Assembly (NCBI GenBank): GCA_001939145.1
Contig: LSRX01000135.1
Span: 223,272-287,271 of the forward strand
Direction: 5' to 3'
Source: Symbiodinium microadriaticum
Lineage: Eukaryota; Sar; Dinophyceae; Suessiales; Symbiodiniaceae
DNA length: 64,000 nucleotides
Within the stretch, counting starts at the first letter, position 1; every line of letters starts with the position of its first letter. Of this stretch, positions 53,876 through 63,662 are shown piece after piece. The translations under genes and the position numbers were made by a program. The notes below the pieces were generated by a model, which saw only the letters and a program-made list of their open reading frames with translations, did not search any database and had not been told where the DNA came from.

Positions 53876-53935
53876 ATATCTGTATATATATATATATTAC
53901 TATATTATATATATATATATGTATATGTATATGGT
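53096..53935. repeat. Compound tetranucleotide block: TACA, TGCA, TATG, GATA, TA
   Basis: About 840 bp of almost pure simple sequence. CTACATAC/TACA units (53098-53190), TGCATACA mixtures (53190-53440), TATG runs (53443-53570), GATA/GACA runs (53610-53730), then TG/TA runs to 53935. The T/A/G tetranucleotides shift gradually from one to the next. Long frames (up to 167 codons) read Cys-Met-Tyr-Val and Ile-His-Thr repeats. Confidence 0.97.
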
Positions 53936-54590
53936 CACCCCCTCGTCCGAAAGTTCCATGCCAGTACATGGAGAGAGAAGGAGACTATGCACGCATAGAT
54001 TTATAAATGTGGATCTGATATCAATAGCTTCAATACCTGTATTTCTGATCAAACATGATTCTGCAAACATATACATGAAATCCTGAAACCCTAAACGCTA
54101 CACCCTCTCTCTCTATATATATATACACATATATATGTGAGTGTGTGTGTGTGTGAGAACACATTTATACCCGTACACACGTGGCTCCTGGGGATCAGAT
54201 CGAGGCTCAAAGTTCAGAGATGCTGTTGCAAGGCCCCAGTGAAAGAGGGTTTTTTGTTGGGAGTACTCTGACTTGTTCTGAGAGCAAACCCTAACTACTA
54301 AACCCTGAACCCTCACGGTTTAGGGCTATTCGGTTTAGTTAGGGTTAAAACACTACCCTAAACCCTAAACCCCTAACCTCTGATGTGTTCCGCGTTCCGC
54401 AATCTCGCCCGTGCCTCTGGTTCAGCTAGGAGTCAGCACGCTACAAGTTACGATGTTTGCAACAGAAACCCAAAATTGAATTGCAACCCTACATCCAACC
54501 TGAACCGGAAACGGTAGATTAAAACCTCTTGCACGACCCATAAGTCCGTACTGATGAGACCCTCCAACCTCAAGACTACCAGTTTGGTCT
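53936..54590. other. Unique and heptamer-derived intergenic DNA
   Basis: A CT, TA and TG simple patch at 54100-54155, CCCTAAA words at 54080, 54290-54310 and 54353-54372 and a TTTAGGG patch between (54315-54345). No gene. Confidence 0.55.
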
Positions 54591-54591
54591 G

Positions 54592-55068
54592 TTGCAAGCC
54601 TTGGGATCACCAAGGGCCCCATCCATGTTCCCCCTGGAAGCTTGCCGCGTGAGAGCCTTGTCAAACGATGCCAAGTGGAGCTCTAGACGTCGAGGGCATG
54701 AGAAGGGTTTGAAGAAGAGGGCTTCTATTCTTTTCTACTGTAATGGGTTTCCGAAGTTTGGGTCGGTGGAGTGCTCAGTCTTTCGGCAAGTTCGAGAACG
54801 TGGCGTCCGTTATGGACCTGGAGTGCGAAGTTCGGCTTCATACCAGCGCAGCCTGCATGCTCTGAAACCCGAGTCCCTGAGAAGCAAGAGCAGAACCCGC
54901 CAAAGGAGCAAGAGTGCCCTCTATGTACGATACTTCTGTGATCTCGACCACGAACCTACCCGAAGCCCTTGGCCGTATGCTCAAACCCGGCAGTCCTACA
55001 TGGCTGAGACTAGGCGCCTCAATGGCAGAAGCCTGAACCTCCAATGCCCCACAGCTCCAAACTCTTAG
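54592..55068 (+). CDS. Unrecognised long frame in unique DNA
   Basis: At 158 codons this is one of the longest non-repetitive frames. It starts at a TTG (first ATG about 10 codons later) and ends TAG near 55066. The product would be very rich in Arg and Ser, with no hydrophobic core and no motif I know, which is typical of a chance frame in GC-balanced DNA. A minus frame overlaps at 54838-55044. Flanks are heptamer-poor; P1 and P4 elements follow within 100 bp. Confidence 0.16.
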   Translation: MQALGSPRAPSMFPLEACRVRALSNDAKWSSRRRGHEKGLKKRASILFYCNGFPKFGSVECSVFRQVRERGVRYGPGVRSSASYQRSLHALKPESLRSKSRTRQRSKSALYVRYFCDLDHEPTRSPWPYAQTRQSYMAETRRLNGRSLNLQCPTAPNS

Positions 55069-55140
55069 CTGAAGAAGGAGGTCTGAAGCATTCTAGTAAC
55101 TTCCCTCTATTGCCACACTATTCTGATTGTGAGGTCCAAA

Positions 55141-55232
55141 TAAGGGCCTTACAAAGTTAGGGTGAGGTTTTTGGGTGAATATACTAGGAAAAGAAAGCGG
55201 AAGAGACCTTGCAATAGTTCGAGCTTCTCTAT
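55141..55232 (+). mobile_element. P1 element, decayed
   Basis: TAAGGGCCTTACAAAGTTAG then GGTGAGGTTTTTGGGTGAAT and ATACTAGGAAAAGAAAGCGG, then CTTGCAATAGTTCG. The left arm and core are clear, the right terminus is lost. It abuts the P4 element that begins 2 bp later. Confidence 0.5.
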
Positions 55233-55233
55233 T

Positions 55234-55336
55234 CTGGGTAGTTCTCTAAATTAGGGCCCTTTTTAGGTCCCCCAAAATAGTACGGCACCCTATGAAAAGG
55301 ACCCTAAAAGGGAGCCTAATTCAGGGAACTACCCAG
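55234..55336. mobile_element. P4 MITE-like palindrome, full length
   Basis: 103 bp with 22-base inverted ends: CTGGGTAGTTCTCTAAATTA on the left and the complement TAATTCAGGGAACTACCCAG on the right, two mismatches. Inner arms (GGGCCCTTTTTAGGTCC and GGACCCTAAAAGGGAGCC) are also inverse, so most of the unit can fold into one hairpin. A shortened relative lies at 60521-60589. Confidence 0.75.
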
Positions 55337-55344
55337 TTGGGGTG

Positions 55345-55700
55345 TGAAAACCCGAAAACCCTAAATCCCTAGACTCTAAACCCCTACAACAAGGACCCTG
55401 AAAGGTGAAGCCAGAAGTTTTCGTTGTGGGGGCAATTCTCGCGGCAGGGAAGGACTTGACACGCACACAGCAGGGAACCCCTCAGCTCTTGGGTTGAGCG
55501 GTGTTAGCGGTTTAGCGGTTTGTGGCGTCTAGCGGTTTAGGGGGTGAAGGGTTTATAGGGCTTAGGGTTTAGGGTCTAGGGATTCGGATTTAGGGGTGTA
55601 GAGTTTAGGATTTAGGGGTTTAGGGTTTAGGATTTTAGGGTTTAGGATTTAGGGCCCTTGGGTTTAGGATTTAGGGATTAGGGGCCTAGACTCTGCATTT
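55345..55700. repeat. TTTAGGG-derived tract
   Basis: Short CCCTAAA words at 55355-55390, then from 55500 to 55690 near-continuous TTTAGGG/GATTTAGG/GGGGTTTAGG units on plus. Confidence 0.8.
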
Positions 55701-56148
55701 TTTCCTTGTAAAGACCCAAACCCCTAAATTTGAATCCCAAAACCTGAAGCCCAAAGTACCATAGACGAGAGGTGCCCGTTGAACCAGCCCCCCTTGCTTC
55801 AGCTTTCAAGGCCCGGAGGAACTGGCGCCTTATTCGGGTTTAGGGTTTAATGACCCCTTGTTTGGGTGTGTGACGAAAACGGATCCTAATATTTCATGGT
55901 CTGGATTACGGCAGCTAGTTTTCTATAGTTTTCTCGAAGCTCCCATTTGGGTGCTGACTGGTCAGACGTGCATACTTGCGCTACGGAGGAAGCCGCTACT
56001 GGGCGGACGGGGGCGCCGGGTAGCGGGGCTGTTTCTTGGGCATCACTTCGGTTGCAAGCACTTCAAAATTCCAGACCTTGCACCCGGAAAACTGAATGCT
56101 GTATGCCGATTTCTAACATCGACACACTGAACCCTAATTAACTGGCCT
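55701..56148. other. Intergenic DNA with an unrecognised frame
   Basis: Unique sequence with a 90-codon plus frame at 55858-56130 (starting TTG) that contains FYSFLEAPIWVLTGQTCILA and a basic middle. A second plus frame (55947-56141) overlaps. No family recognised, coding confidence about 0.15. Confidence 0.4.
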
Positions 56149-56246
56149 CTTGATAAGGGCTTTACTTTAAGTTATCATGATAAAGAAACCGTACTATTTA
56201 CTATAGATCCCCATTATGGTAACTTAAATTAACTTCCGTAACAAGA
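56149..56246 (+). mobile_element. P2 MITE-like palindrome, copy 2
   Basis: TCTTGATAAGGGCTTTACTT then TAAGTTATCATGATAAAGAA, centre TATTTACTATAGATCCCCAT then TATGG, right arm TAACTTAAATTAACTTCCGT then AACAAGA. It has the same length (98 bp), same centre and same arm order as the copy at 14926-15023. Confidence 0.7.
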
Positions 56247-56605
56247 ATCCAGTTATTGACTACTCCAAGACGTCCCAACACCTCAACGGACCCTGAAACA
56301 CAGCTCAGCGGTGCATCGAGGGGGCCATCCGACCGGCAAACGATGGATTCGCGGCTGCGGGGGTGAACCTGCAAGTGCAGAAAGCTCTCCCTAAACCGCT
56401 TTAACGTGCCTCCGAAAGCCACTACGGGACCCTAGACAGCCTCCGCAAGATCCTGAACAAAGAGATCCTCACCAAAGTACACCAAGATGAGGGATGCTTG
56501 AGTTTAGGAAACTCCTCTTTCCGCTGTGGGTTGTGACTGCAGCAGGGCACGCCCAAACTTGTTGACTCGGTTTAGGGTATGTATCTATCTATTAAGCATA
56601 TAATG

Positions 56606-56647
<42 letters not shown>

Positions 56648-57200
56648 CTATATATATATATATAGATCAACAGACATTACCGCTGTAGAACCCAGTCATT
56701 TAAGGCATGGAGGCTTCAATCAGAATCTGCGTACGGATTAGGGTGTGGAGTTATAGAACTTACCCGCAAAGCCCCGAGGCGGCGGAGCCTTTAATCCTCA
56801 CCTATGCCCTAAACCCAAAGCCCCCAAACCCTAAAGGGTTTGGGGTCTAGGGTTCACCTGGGGCTCCGTGCTTTGGACTTCCGAATATTCAGGGCAAGCC
56901 CATTTTGTTGCTTCAGGATGAGTAGAAGATATGGGCGGAAGAACAAAGGCCTAGCCTAAAGCCCCAAAGCCCTGTAGAGCGCTGAAGCCCCAAATTCCAA
57001 ACCGTATCCCCTTGAGGAAGACTTCCTACAAGTCCACTTGAATAGGGATACCACCAATAGGACAAGGGCAAGATTCCGAAGGGTACTACTTGTCGGCCTA
57101 CTGTGTCCCTGATGCCATACACCCTAGACTCGCTTCTCTTCCACTGCCTTGGCGCCGCAGCTACAGCCGTCCCAGCAGCCACCTCAGCAGCCCCCTCTAG
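56247..57200. other. Unique intergenic DNA with CT/TA simple patch
   Basis: A CT run followed by TA runs at 56608-56666, an inverted heptamer junction at 56821-56846 (10-base perfect arms CCCCAAACCC and GGGTTTGGGG), and unique DNA elsewhere. No gene recognised. Confidence 0.5.
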
Positions 57201-57352
57201 GTTTAGGACTTTAGGGTTTTAGGGCATTTAGGGTTTAGGGTGTAGGACTTCAGGGTTTTAGGGCATGTAGGGTTTAGGGTGTAGGACTTCAGGGTTTAGG
57301 GCCTTTAGGGTGTAGGGTGTAGGACTTCAGGGTTTTTGGGGCATTTGGGGTT
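57201..57352 (+). repeat. 39-bp higher-order repeat made of heptamers, four units
   Basis: The word TAGGACTT recurs at 57204, 57243, 57282 and 57320, spaced 39, 39 and 38 bp. Each unit reads roughly TAGGACTTCAGGG, TTTTAGGGCATTTAGGG, TTTAGGGTG. Heptamer variants have therefore been amplified as a longer tandem unit, in the manner of satellite higher-order repeats. Confidence 0.85.
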
Positions 57353-58398
57353 AAGGGCTTAGGTCTGACGGTTGTAGGGTTAGACGGGCTCAAGGCTTGG
57401 GTCTCCTTTCCGAGACTGCAGGAGATCTTCCCGTTGGGGATCCCTACCAACTTGTTGAGACTCCATAAGGAACTTGTCAAAGCTTTAGAGTCTAGAGTTT
57501 TGGGTTTAGGGGTTTAGGGCTTAGTTATTGAGGGTTTATCTGCTGCCCGAAAGGCCCACCCCCAAAAAAGGTTGGTCTACAGGCTCGGGTCCAGAAAGAC
57601 TGCTGATCTTCCCCACACCTCGCTCCTTGCACATCCCGCAGCCTTATGAACCTAGACGCGCCCAAAGAAGACACTAGGCAAGCCCTTGCCAATCCCGGAA
57701 CTAGAGAAGTACTCTCATATATGGAACCTCTAAAAATAAGAATAGGGTTTCTTCAAAGGGCGTTGCTTTTCAAGAGTTTCTATAAGAGTTCTACAATATT
57801 AGGGCACTGACACTTAGAATAGGATTGTGGGCTTCAGGCATCGCTTGAGGAAGAACTTTCGACGGGCCTTAACCTACCCTGGAGCCCTCAAACCCCGTAC
57901 CCCCAACAACAAACATACCCGTACACCCTAAAACAAGCCCAATCCCAAGACCGAAACCCCAAAACCCCGAAACCCTAAACTAAATCTCCGTGGCTGCAAA
58001 GTTCCCCAAGGTTGCCTCCACCGCCCAAAAGACAAAAACCAAAGAAAAGCTGAGAGCCACAGGCCTGGCCCACTCCGACATTCAGATGGCCTTCGAGCCT
58101 GATTAGGGTTTAGGGCAGTTAGGGCCAGTTAAGGCCTTTAGGGTCGGGACACCCCCCCGTTTGGGGCTTTGAGGCTTCGGAACGTGGGGACTTGAGGCGA
58201 GGAGTACTGGGGGTTCGGGTTTGGGGTTGTTTGGTTTAGGGTTTTGGAAGTGATTTTTCATATAAGTGCTTCGAGGTGTGCGGTCTAGAAGTTTTTGGAA
58301 TGCCTGTTTAAACGACCACTTCCAGGTCAACTCCAGGATACTAATGAGTGATCGTGGAGCTCTTAGCCATAAAAAAGCGTGCGCCAGTTTTGGATTTC
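57353..58398. repeat. Heptamer-derived intergenic DNA
   Basis: TTTAGGG words at 57490-57530 and 58100-58140, CCC(T)AAA variants at 57880-57985, GGGTTT-like DNA to 58260. The part 57720-57850 has faint P1-like words (AAAAATAAGAATAGGGTTTC; GGGCACTGACACTTAGAATA) but no convincing element. Confidence 0.6.
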
Positions 58399-58506
58399 AC
58401 ATAAGCGTCTTAATTTGCAGAATAGAGTTTTAGAGTATGTTATAGAGTATATTTTCAGCAACCTTAAGGGATACTGTTGGTAATTATTCAGGCCCCTACG
58501 TTACAT
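58399..58506 (+). mobile_element. P1 MITE-like element, full span
   Basis: Left arm CATAAGCGTCTTAATTTGCA then GAATAGAGTTTTAGAGTATG is worn. Right half AGCAACCTTAAGGGATACTG then TTGGTAATTATTCAGGCCCC and TACGTTA is nearly intact, giving the cleanest TTGGTAATTATTCAGGCCCC terminus in the window. Confidence 0.65.
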
Positions 58507-59293
58507 AAGGCTCCCATTGGAACGAGTTTGAGAGTCCTGAAGGGCTTTGGTGAATGTCTCCTCCTGTTCGGTGGAAACCCTCCACCACTTCGGGAACCAA
58601 AGCCATCTGCTACTGGTTCCCTGTTGGGGCTATATTCAAAATTATCATTTTTAATCCTTATTAGGTGTTCTTTCTTAAAACAAAAATGTAAAACTGTAGC
58701 CAGCAGGGACACAGTTTATGAGGCTAAGGACGTGCCTGGCGTTTTTTAGGCAGTTCTCTTTTCTCCGGAAGCTCCCAGGGCGGCTAGACTTAGCTGCCGG
58801 GACCAGGTCCGTCCCTGCATACATGACAGGAAGAGGCCGCTCGGTGCAATTAGGGGTTTAGGGTAGGGCTTTAGGCTTTAGGGGGTTAGGGCATTTAGGG
58901 TTTAGGGCTTTAGGGCAGCTGAAAGGAAACTCAAATCAGTTGGGCTTCTCAGCACGCAAGTTCTCTGTCAAGGAACCTGAACCTCGAATGCCCACAGAAA
59001 CCCCAGCAACTCGAGCAAAAAGCCAAACACAAAAGCCTATGCAAGCCTTGAGAAACTCCAGGAAAAGACCCTCAACACAGGCCTTATTCAAAAACCCCAT
59101 GGAACACCCCGAAACGATCGCCCAGCACGGCCTCAGCCCCAAGCTCCCCGAAACACCCAAAGCACCTCGCCCCTTCAGCCCAAACCCCCAGCCCTGGCCT
59201 CGACAGCGCGGTCCGGCTGTCGAGTTGGCCCTGCAAGAGCTGGTCGCCTCAGGCGGACTGAGGATTTACAGCTTGCCGGTTGGAGGGTGTGGG
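58507..59293. other. Unique and heptamer-rich intergenic DNA
   Basis: Unique at 58507-58840 with opposed short frames, a TTTAGGG patch at 58853-58915, then C-rich DNA at 58970-59230 holding a 126-codon plus frame (58940-59320) rich in Pro, Lys and Arg. That frame overlaps the P1 copy that follows and is not called. Confidence 0.45.
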
Positions 59294-59364
59294 TGGCTCC
59301 TTATTGCAATTATAGTATAATATACCCCCAAGCCCTATTCAACTATAAATAAGGCCCCTATATT
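59294..59364 (-). mobile_element. P1 element, reverse orientation, right part missing
   Basis: On plus: GGCTCCTTATTGCAATTATA, then GTATAATATACCCCCAAGCC, then CTATTCAACTATAAATAAGG and CCCCTATATT. The left arm and core are well kept. Nothing of the CCAATACTATTTTGGGG block remains upstream. Confidence 0.65.
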
Positions 59365-59898
59365 GGGGCTTGCCGGTTGGAATAGGGAGTCGGCGTCCGT
59401 TGCGATAGATGTAGTTAGGATGATGGTTTAGGGCAGTGTTTAGGGCTTGGGGATTTCGGCGAGGGCTCAGAGGTGACGAGCAGGGGTAGTAGGGCTCAGG
59501 GTTTAGGGTTCTACACTTGCCACGAAACACTGAGAGTTCAGGGGTTTGAGGGGCACGTTAAGTTCCAGCAACGTTAGCCTTCCAGAACCTGCTTCTGTGT
59601 AGGTGTTCTTTCCAAATTTATCCAGAACCCTAAACCCGAACAGAAAGTTGCTTGCGGTCTGGCGTGGTTTACAAGTGCTTTCCGAGCTCTCGGAGGATGT
59701 GCGCTCTCGAGTGTACAAAAAACGTTGATGGCTTGTGATTTAAGGTCTAAGTTTAAGGGTGTAGGGTCTAGGTTTTTCTAGGTGAGCTGACGATGTTCCT
59801 AGCATGCATATGCATAAACATCTGTACCTTTTTTGATGTGTGTGTGCATGAACACAAATATATGTATATGTATGTGTATATGTATGTGTATATATATA
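59365..59898. other. Heptamer-derived DNA and a TG/TA simple patch
   Basis: TTTAGGG words at 59425-59440 and 59500-59512, unique DNA, then TGTGTG and TATG/TA simple sequence at 59830-59900. No gene. Confidence 0.5.
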
Positions 59899-60006
59899 TA
59901 GGCCTTAATTACTGATTAGGGTTTAGTTTAGGGGGATCTTGCCGCAGAGATGTGATGAGAACCCCTAGAAGGACTATTCAGAATTATTCCGGCTTCTATA
60001 CTAGGC
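59899..60006 (+). mobile_element. P1 element, decayed
   Basis: It starts TAGGCCTTAATTACTGATTA then GGGTTTAG directly after a TA run. The right half keeps GAACCCCTAGAAGGACTATT, then AGAATTATTCCGGCTTCTATA. Overall span fits the family. Confidence 0.45.
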
Positions 60007-60520
60007 CGGCACCGCTGCAGGCTGATCTCAAGGTCTGAGGCTATGCGGTCGAACTGCATTGGAGATTTTTTGCTCAGAATCCTACATGCGAAACCCTAAA
60101 CCCCAAACCACAAACCCTGAACCTCAAACCCAACCCCAAACCCCAAACCCAAATCCTAAAACCTACACCGTCGCCCTGAGAAACCCTGGTTCCCTCAAGC
60201 CCTACGGACCTGAACCCCATGTCCCAAGAACACAATGAAAAGTTCATATGGGAGTTTTAGAAAATGACGGGGGGGGCGGGGGCTTTTCATACCCTCAAAA
60301 GGCACCCCTAGTTGCTGTTTGCTTTGGGGGGGGGGTGGTACACCTGCATCCCAGCTGCTTTGCGACTGCAGCTTGGCGAGCGCCTTCTTAACCTGCTTCA
60401 TCGCCGTTGGCATCTCCTGAAACAGGGCTTCAGGTTTGTGGGGTGTCGGGCCGCCGAAGCTAGTTTCAACATGTGAGGATGCAGCACGATCCATGCGTAG
60501 CCCACGATTCTATCACTGCA
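60007..60520. other. CCCTAAA-derived then unique intergenic DNA
   Basis: C-rich heptamer variants at 60093-60165. The minus frame 60195-60494 (99 codons) is unique with Lys- and Gln-rich segments and is unrecognised (coding confidence about 0.15). G runs occur at 60270 and 60327. Confidence 0.45.
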
Positions 60521-60589
60521 TAAGTAGTTCTCTACCTTATAAACGTCTAGACAGAATCCTGAAAGGGAGCCTAATTTAGAGAACTAGCC
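60521..60589. mobile_element. P4 repeat, shortened copy
   Basis: Left TAAGTAGTTCTCTACCTTAT, right CCTGAAAGGGAGCCTAATTT then AGAGAACTAGCC. The right arm is close to the P4 copy at 55234-55336. The middle is about 35 bp shorter. Confidence 0.55.
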
Positions 60590-60647
60590 GCAATTAGCAT
60601 CCCGACGAGCCTCACAGCACATCTCTACAACCCAAAATCCCCAAAAT

Positions 60648-60752
60648 ATCGGGTCCTTAATAATGACACTGTTTCCTTCATCTTATTGTACCTTTTTGGG
60701 CGGACTGTAATTAAGGGGATACTTTTCGAAACTATTCAGACCCCTACAGTAT
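60648..60752 (+). mobile_element. P1 element, decayed
   Basis: TCGGGTCCTTAATAATGACA, then ACTGTAATTAAGGGGATACT, then ACTATTCAGACCCCTACAGT. Both ends are recognisable, the core GGGTTTTGGGG is replaced (CCTTTTTGGGCGG). 105 bp. Confidence 0.5.
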
Positions 60753-60909
60753 AGTGCAGTCTCGAGTTCAAGCTACACCCCAGGCTCACTCCGGACTTGA
60801 ATCGTCAAGCTCGCAGAAGCCCTGCCCGCCATGGTTAGGGTATAGGGTTTAGGGTTTAGGGTCTTGCCTCCGGCATCATACCGGACCCCCCAAAAGCGTT
60901 TCCGCTCTT

Positions 60910-61006
60910 GGTTTTAGGATTTAGGGCTTGGGGCTTACAGTACAAAGGAGGTTCATGGTTGACCGTATATGGAGCTTAAGGGATTTTGTCTTGCGGTGTA
61001 AGGCTT
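60910..61006 (+). repeat. 97-bp direct repeat, copy 1 (ends at an N)
   Basis: From GGTTTTAGGATTTAGGGCTT to TTGCGGTGTAAGGCTT, identical to 61654-61750 as far as I can read. The next base is N, followed by a G run. A repeat ending exactly at an N may be a scaffold-joining artefact, but a recent real duplication is possible. Confidence 0.85.
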
Positions 61007-61653
61007 NGGGGGGGGGGTTGGGGTTCATTGGATGAGAGTTTTATATATAATGCATTCATGTATTTATTGATTCTATCTATTTTCTAAGATAACAGATGAT
61101 ATACTTTGGTATAGTGTAATTCATATTGGACTATGCTATATTCTATTCTATTCTGTTGCATTGCATTGCACCCAACTGTTTTTGTATCATGTATACATGG
61201 ACCATAGAAGGAGAGGATTCGGGATTGGGGTTTAGGGGTTGGGGTTTTTTAGGGTTTGAGATTTGGGGTTGAGAGCTCAGGGCTTGGAGTTAAGGGTTTT
61301 GGATGCTTTGTTTGACAAGTTCGTGTGGAGTGCACCATACTATGGCATGAAGCTCTCCAAGCCTGTCTGTGGAAGGCTTCTCCGTCTCCGTGCACCATCG
61401 AAGGCGGCCAAGCCACCCAAACCCACTTCTTTAGGGTTTAAGCCTAACTCATTCAACAACGCTTTGTCGATCTTCTGTCTGACAAGGCAGACAACCCTAA
61501 ACCCTAGACCCTAAAGTCTCATCCCTAAGCCCGAAGTAAAGACCAACAGGCAGACGGACGGACACTGAAGCCGAGACGGTCTCTGGCCTGAACTTGAAGC
61601 CCTACTGTTCAACCACTGCGCGCTATAATGATTAGAACAGGGTTTAGAGTTTA

Positions 61654-61750
61654 GGTTTTAGGATTTAGGGCTTGGGGCTTACAGTACAAAGGAGGTTCAT
61701 GGTTGACCGTATATGGAGCTTAAGGGATTTTGTCTTGCGGTGTAAGGCTT
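61654..61750 (+). repeat. 97-bp direct repeat, copy 2
   Basis: Same 97 bases as 60910-61006. Here the sequence continues normally (CACAAGACAAG) instead of meeting an N. It is preceded by ATAATGATTAGAACAGGGTT, which resembles a P1 left arm fragment. Confidence 0.85.
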
Positions 61751-62280
61751 CACAAGACAAGAATCTTGAGAAGCCGAGACGGAAAACCGATTTTACCGGG
61801 CTTGGGGGTCTGAGTTCAAGGCTTTGAGACTCTGAGGGCCTTTGGGGGCCTTTGGGGATCTTGGATTCTCAAGTGTTAAGAGGCTCAGGGTGTTTTTCAA
61901 GGTAGCATGCCCGCCAGAGCAGTATCTGCAAGACACACAGGGGACAAGGCTTTGTAGCCCAACCTGAATCACCCAACCATCCAGATGCCGAGTTTAGGCC
62001 CCACATGCCCGGAAGGATCCCAAATCTACAACTTGAATCCCCAAGCCCTGCAGCCGAACTCCACGGATTCTAGAGGCTTCAACAACTCAGAAAGACCTAC
62101 GGGTTTAGGGTTCGGGGATACCCCTCGAGAAGAAGATGAAACTTATATCGAACCCGAAAGATCAGAGCCGAACACCCCAAACCGAAAGTCCTGAGCCCAT
62201 TTCTAGTGATTTCTGTGCCATAGGTTTCCTTCAAAAGCTAACAGAGATCGGAGGTCTGCTGAGTTGCTGATGGACACTTA

Positions 62281-62347
62281 TATACATTACATTACATTAC
62301 ATTACATTACATTACATTACATTACATTACATTACATTACATTACAT
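62281..62347. repeat. (TTACA)n pentanucleotide array
   Basis: About 13 perfect pentamers ending at an N (62348), after which CCCTAAAAACCC DNA begins. The array is probably longer in the real genome, since the N sits on its edge. Confidence 0.95.
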
Positions 62348-62348
62348 N

Positions 62349-63063
62349 CCCTAAAAACCCTAAAAACATCTGAAAAAACCTAAAACCCTAAAGCCCTGCA
62401 CCCGGGAGGTCGGGTCCTATCCATTTCGGACTCCGAATCCTGAGCCGAGTGATGACTCGGCCGACCTCAGAGGAAAATAGGGTTAGGGTTTAGGGTTTAG
62501 GGTTTAGGGCGGAGACACGGTGGAGGTGTTGTAGGCTTTAGATTTTGTTTAGGGTTGAGTTCTTAGGGCTTAGGGTTGTAGGTTTTGCGTTTAGGAGCCG
62601 TGTCCCTCCCCAGCAGGGCGAGGCGGGGGCGGAACATACCAGGGGTTTGGGATTTTGGGCTTAAGTTTTTTTGGTGTGCTTAAGACGGTTGGACTGTTTG
62701 AGGCATGTTTGGTTCGGGCTTTGAGGTTCGGGGCCCTCAGCTTTTTGAAGTAGTTGCTCGGGATGATGTCTGGAGCCCCAAAGTGTGACGACTGGGAAAA
62801 GCCTTGTCCCCAGGCCTGTGCCCTTTGAGGGCCGTGGGGCTTTGATAGCCCTGGGTTTAGGGTCTAGGGTTAGGGTTTAGGGTTTAGGGAGTAGGCCTAC
62901 TTATATGACTCTGCTCATGTAACAAGCTAACTGACTCAAAGGTCCAGGCTTTGGTTTGGGGCTTTAGGGTTTGGTTTCTGTGACTCTGGGGATGGAACCC
63001 CTTGAGCCCCGAAGCTCTTCAACAGCGATTTTTTTTAAGGCATGGCAATAGCAATAATGACAA
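62349..63063. repeat. Heptamer-derived intergenic DNA
   Basis: CCCTAAA-like at 62349-62400, TTTAGGG runs at 62482-62510 and 62855-62890, and G-rich variants between. No gene. Confidence 0.65.
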
Positions 63064-63175
63064 TGTAGGGGCCGTATCAATTATTAGAATCGGGTTCTTG
63101 TGCCCCTTATACTACAATCATACGAGGGACCCCCCCCACGACAGAGTATTGGTAATTATTAAAGCCCTATATTAC
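63064..63175 (+). mobile_element. P1 MITE-like element, full length
   Basis: AATGTAGGGGCCGTATCAAT then TATTAGAATCGGGTTCTTGT, centre CCTTATACTACAATCATACG, right half GAGTATTGGTAATTATTAAA then GCCCTATATTA. It retains TATACTACAAT exactly and both ends. Confidence 0.75.
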
Positions 63176-63329
63176 TATGCGACAGTTGATGTCACAAAAA
63201 AGGCCTCTGATGCCGAATCCGGGGCTTCTTGACTCCAACGTTTCACCATGATGCCCGCCAAACGGGTTTAAGGTTCAACTTATGCAGCCAGAGCCTCAAA
63301 TGTCAATTCTGTGGGACCAGGATGCATGA

Positions 63330-63662
63330 ATTAGGCATCTCACGTGCGAGTCTCATTCATTGAACCTGTTTTGCGAGGGGGACCGTCTACGGACAAGCAG
63401 AACATGCAAATACTGTAGCAATCGAACTATCTTGCAAAACAGCTCGGATCCTGGTAGTACCTTGGTACATATGGGGTCTCCACAACGAGCCCTTAACCTC
63501 CGCAGGGTCTTGGTGCCCGTTTTCGAAGGTGCCCAGGACGTGTTAGGATGTCAGTGGTTCAGTTCGCTACCCACACGTGATCCGACGACTGCGGTGAAGT
63601 TCCTGGGTGAACTCCGCACACATAAAGACGAGCTGACTCCGGAGAAAAATCGGCTGGAGTGA
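63330..63662 (+). CDS. Unrecognised candidate exon
   Basis: The frame is open from the stop at 63327 to TGA at 63660, about 110 codons, in unique DNA without heptamers. It has a CKYC pair after RTSRT and an even composition (ALNLRRVLVPVFEGAQDVLG, then TTAVKFLGELRTHKDELTPE). No ATG lies near the start, so it would be an exon or remnant. No family recognised. Confidence 0.2.
   Translation: MRHLTCESHSLNLFCEGDRLRTSRTCKYCSNRTILQNSSDPGSTLVHMGSPQRALNLRRVLVPVFEGAQDVLGCQWFSSLPTRDPTTAVKFLGELRTHKDELTPEKNRLE

Larger units (their letters stand above)
60753..62280. other. Heptamer-derived DNA with a 97-bp exact duplication
   Basis: TTTAGGG runs at 60837-60862 and 61230-61260, AT-rich unique DNA at 61040-61170 with ATTCT/TTGCA pentamer words, and unique sequence with short frames elsewhere. 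It contains the two copies of the 97-bp repeat listed separately and an N at 61007. Confidence 0.55.

Noticed and set aside
54592..55068. Firm gene call for the longest unique frame
   Set aside because: Arg/Ser-rich composition, no recognisable domain and an overlapping opposite frame. Retained only as a very weak candidate.
57201..57352. CRISPR-like array
   Set aside because: The 39-bp period is contiguous tandem repeat without unique spacers, and the genome is eukaryotic.
57720..57850. Additional P1 copy
   Set aside because: Only scattered words (GAATAGGGTTTC, TTAGAATAGGATT) match. Order and ends are not preserved.
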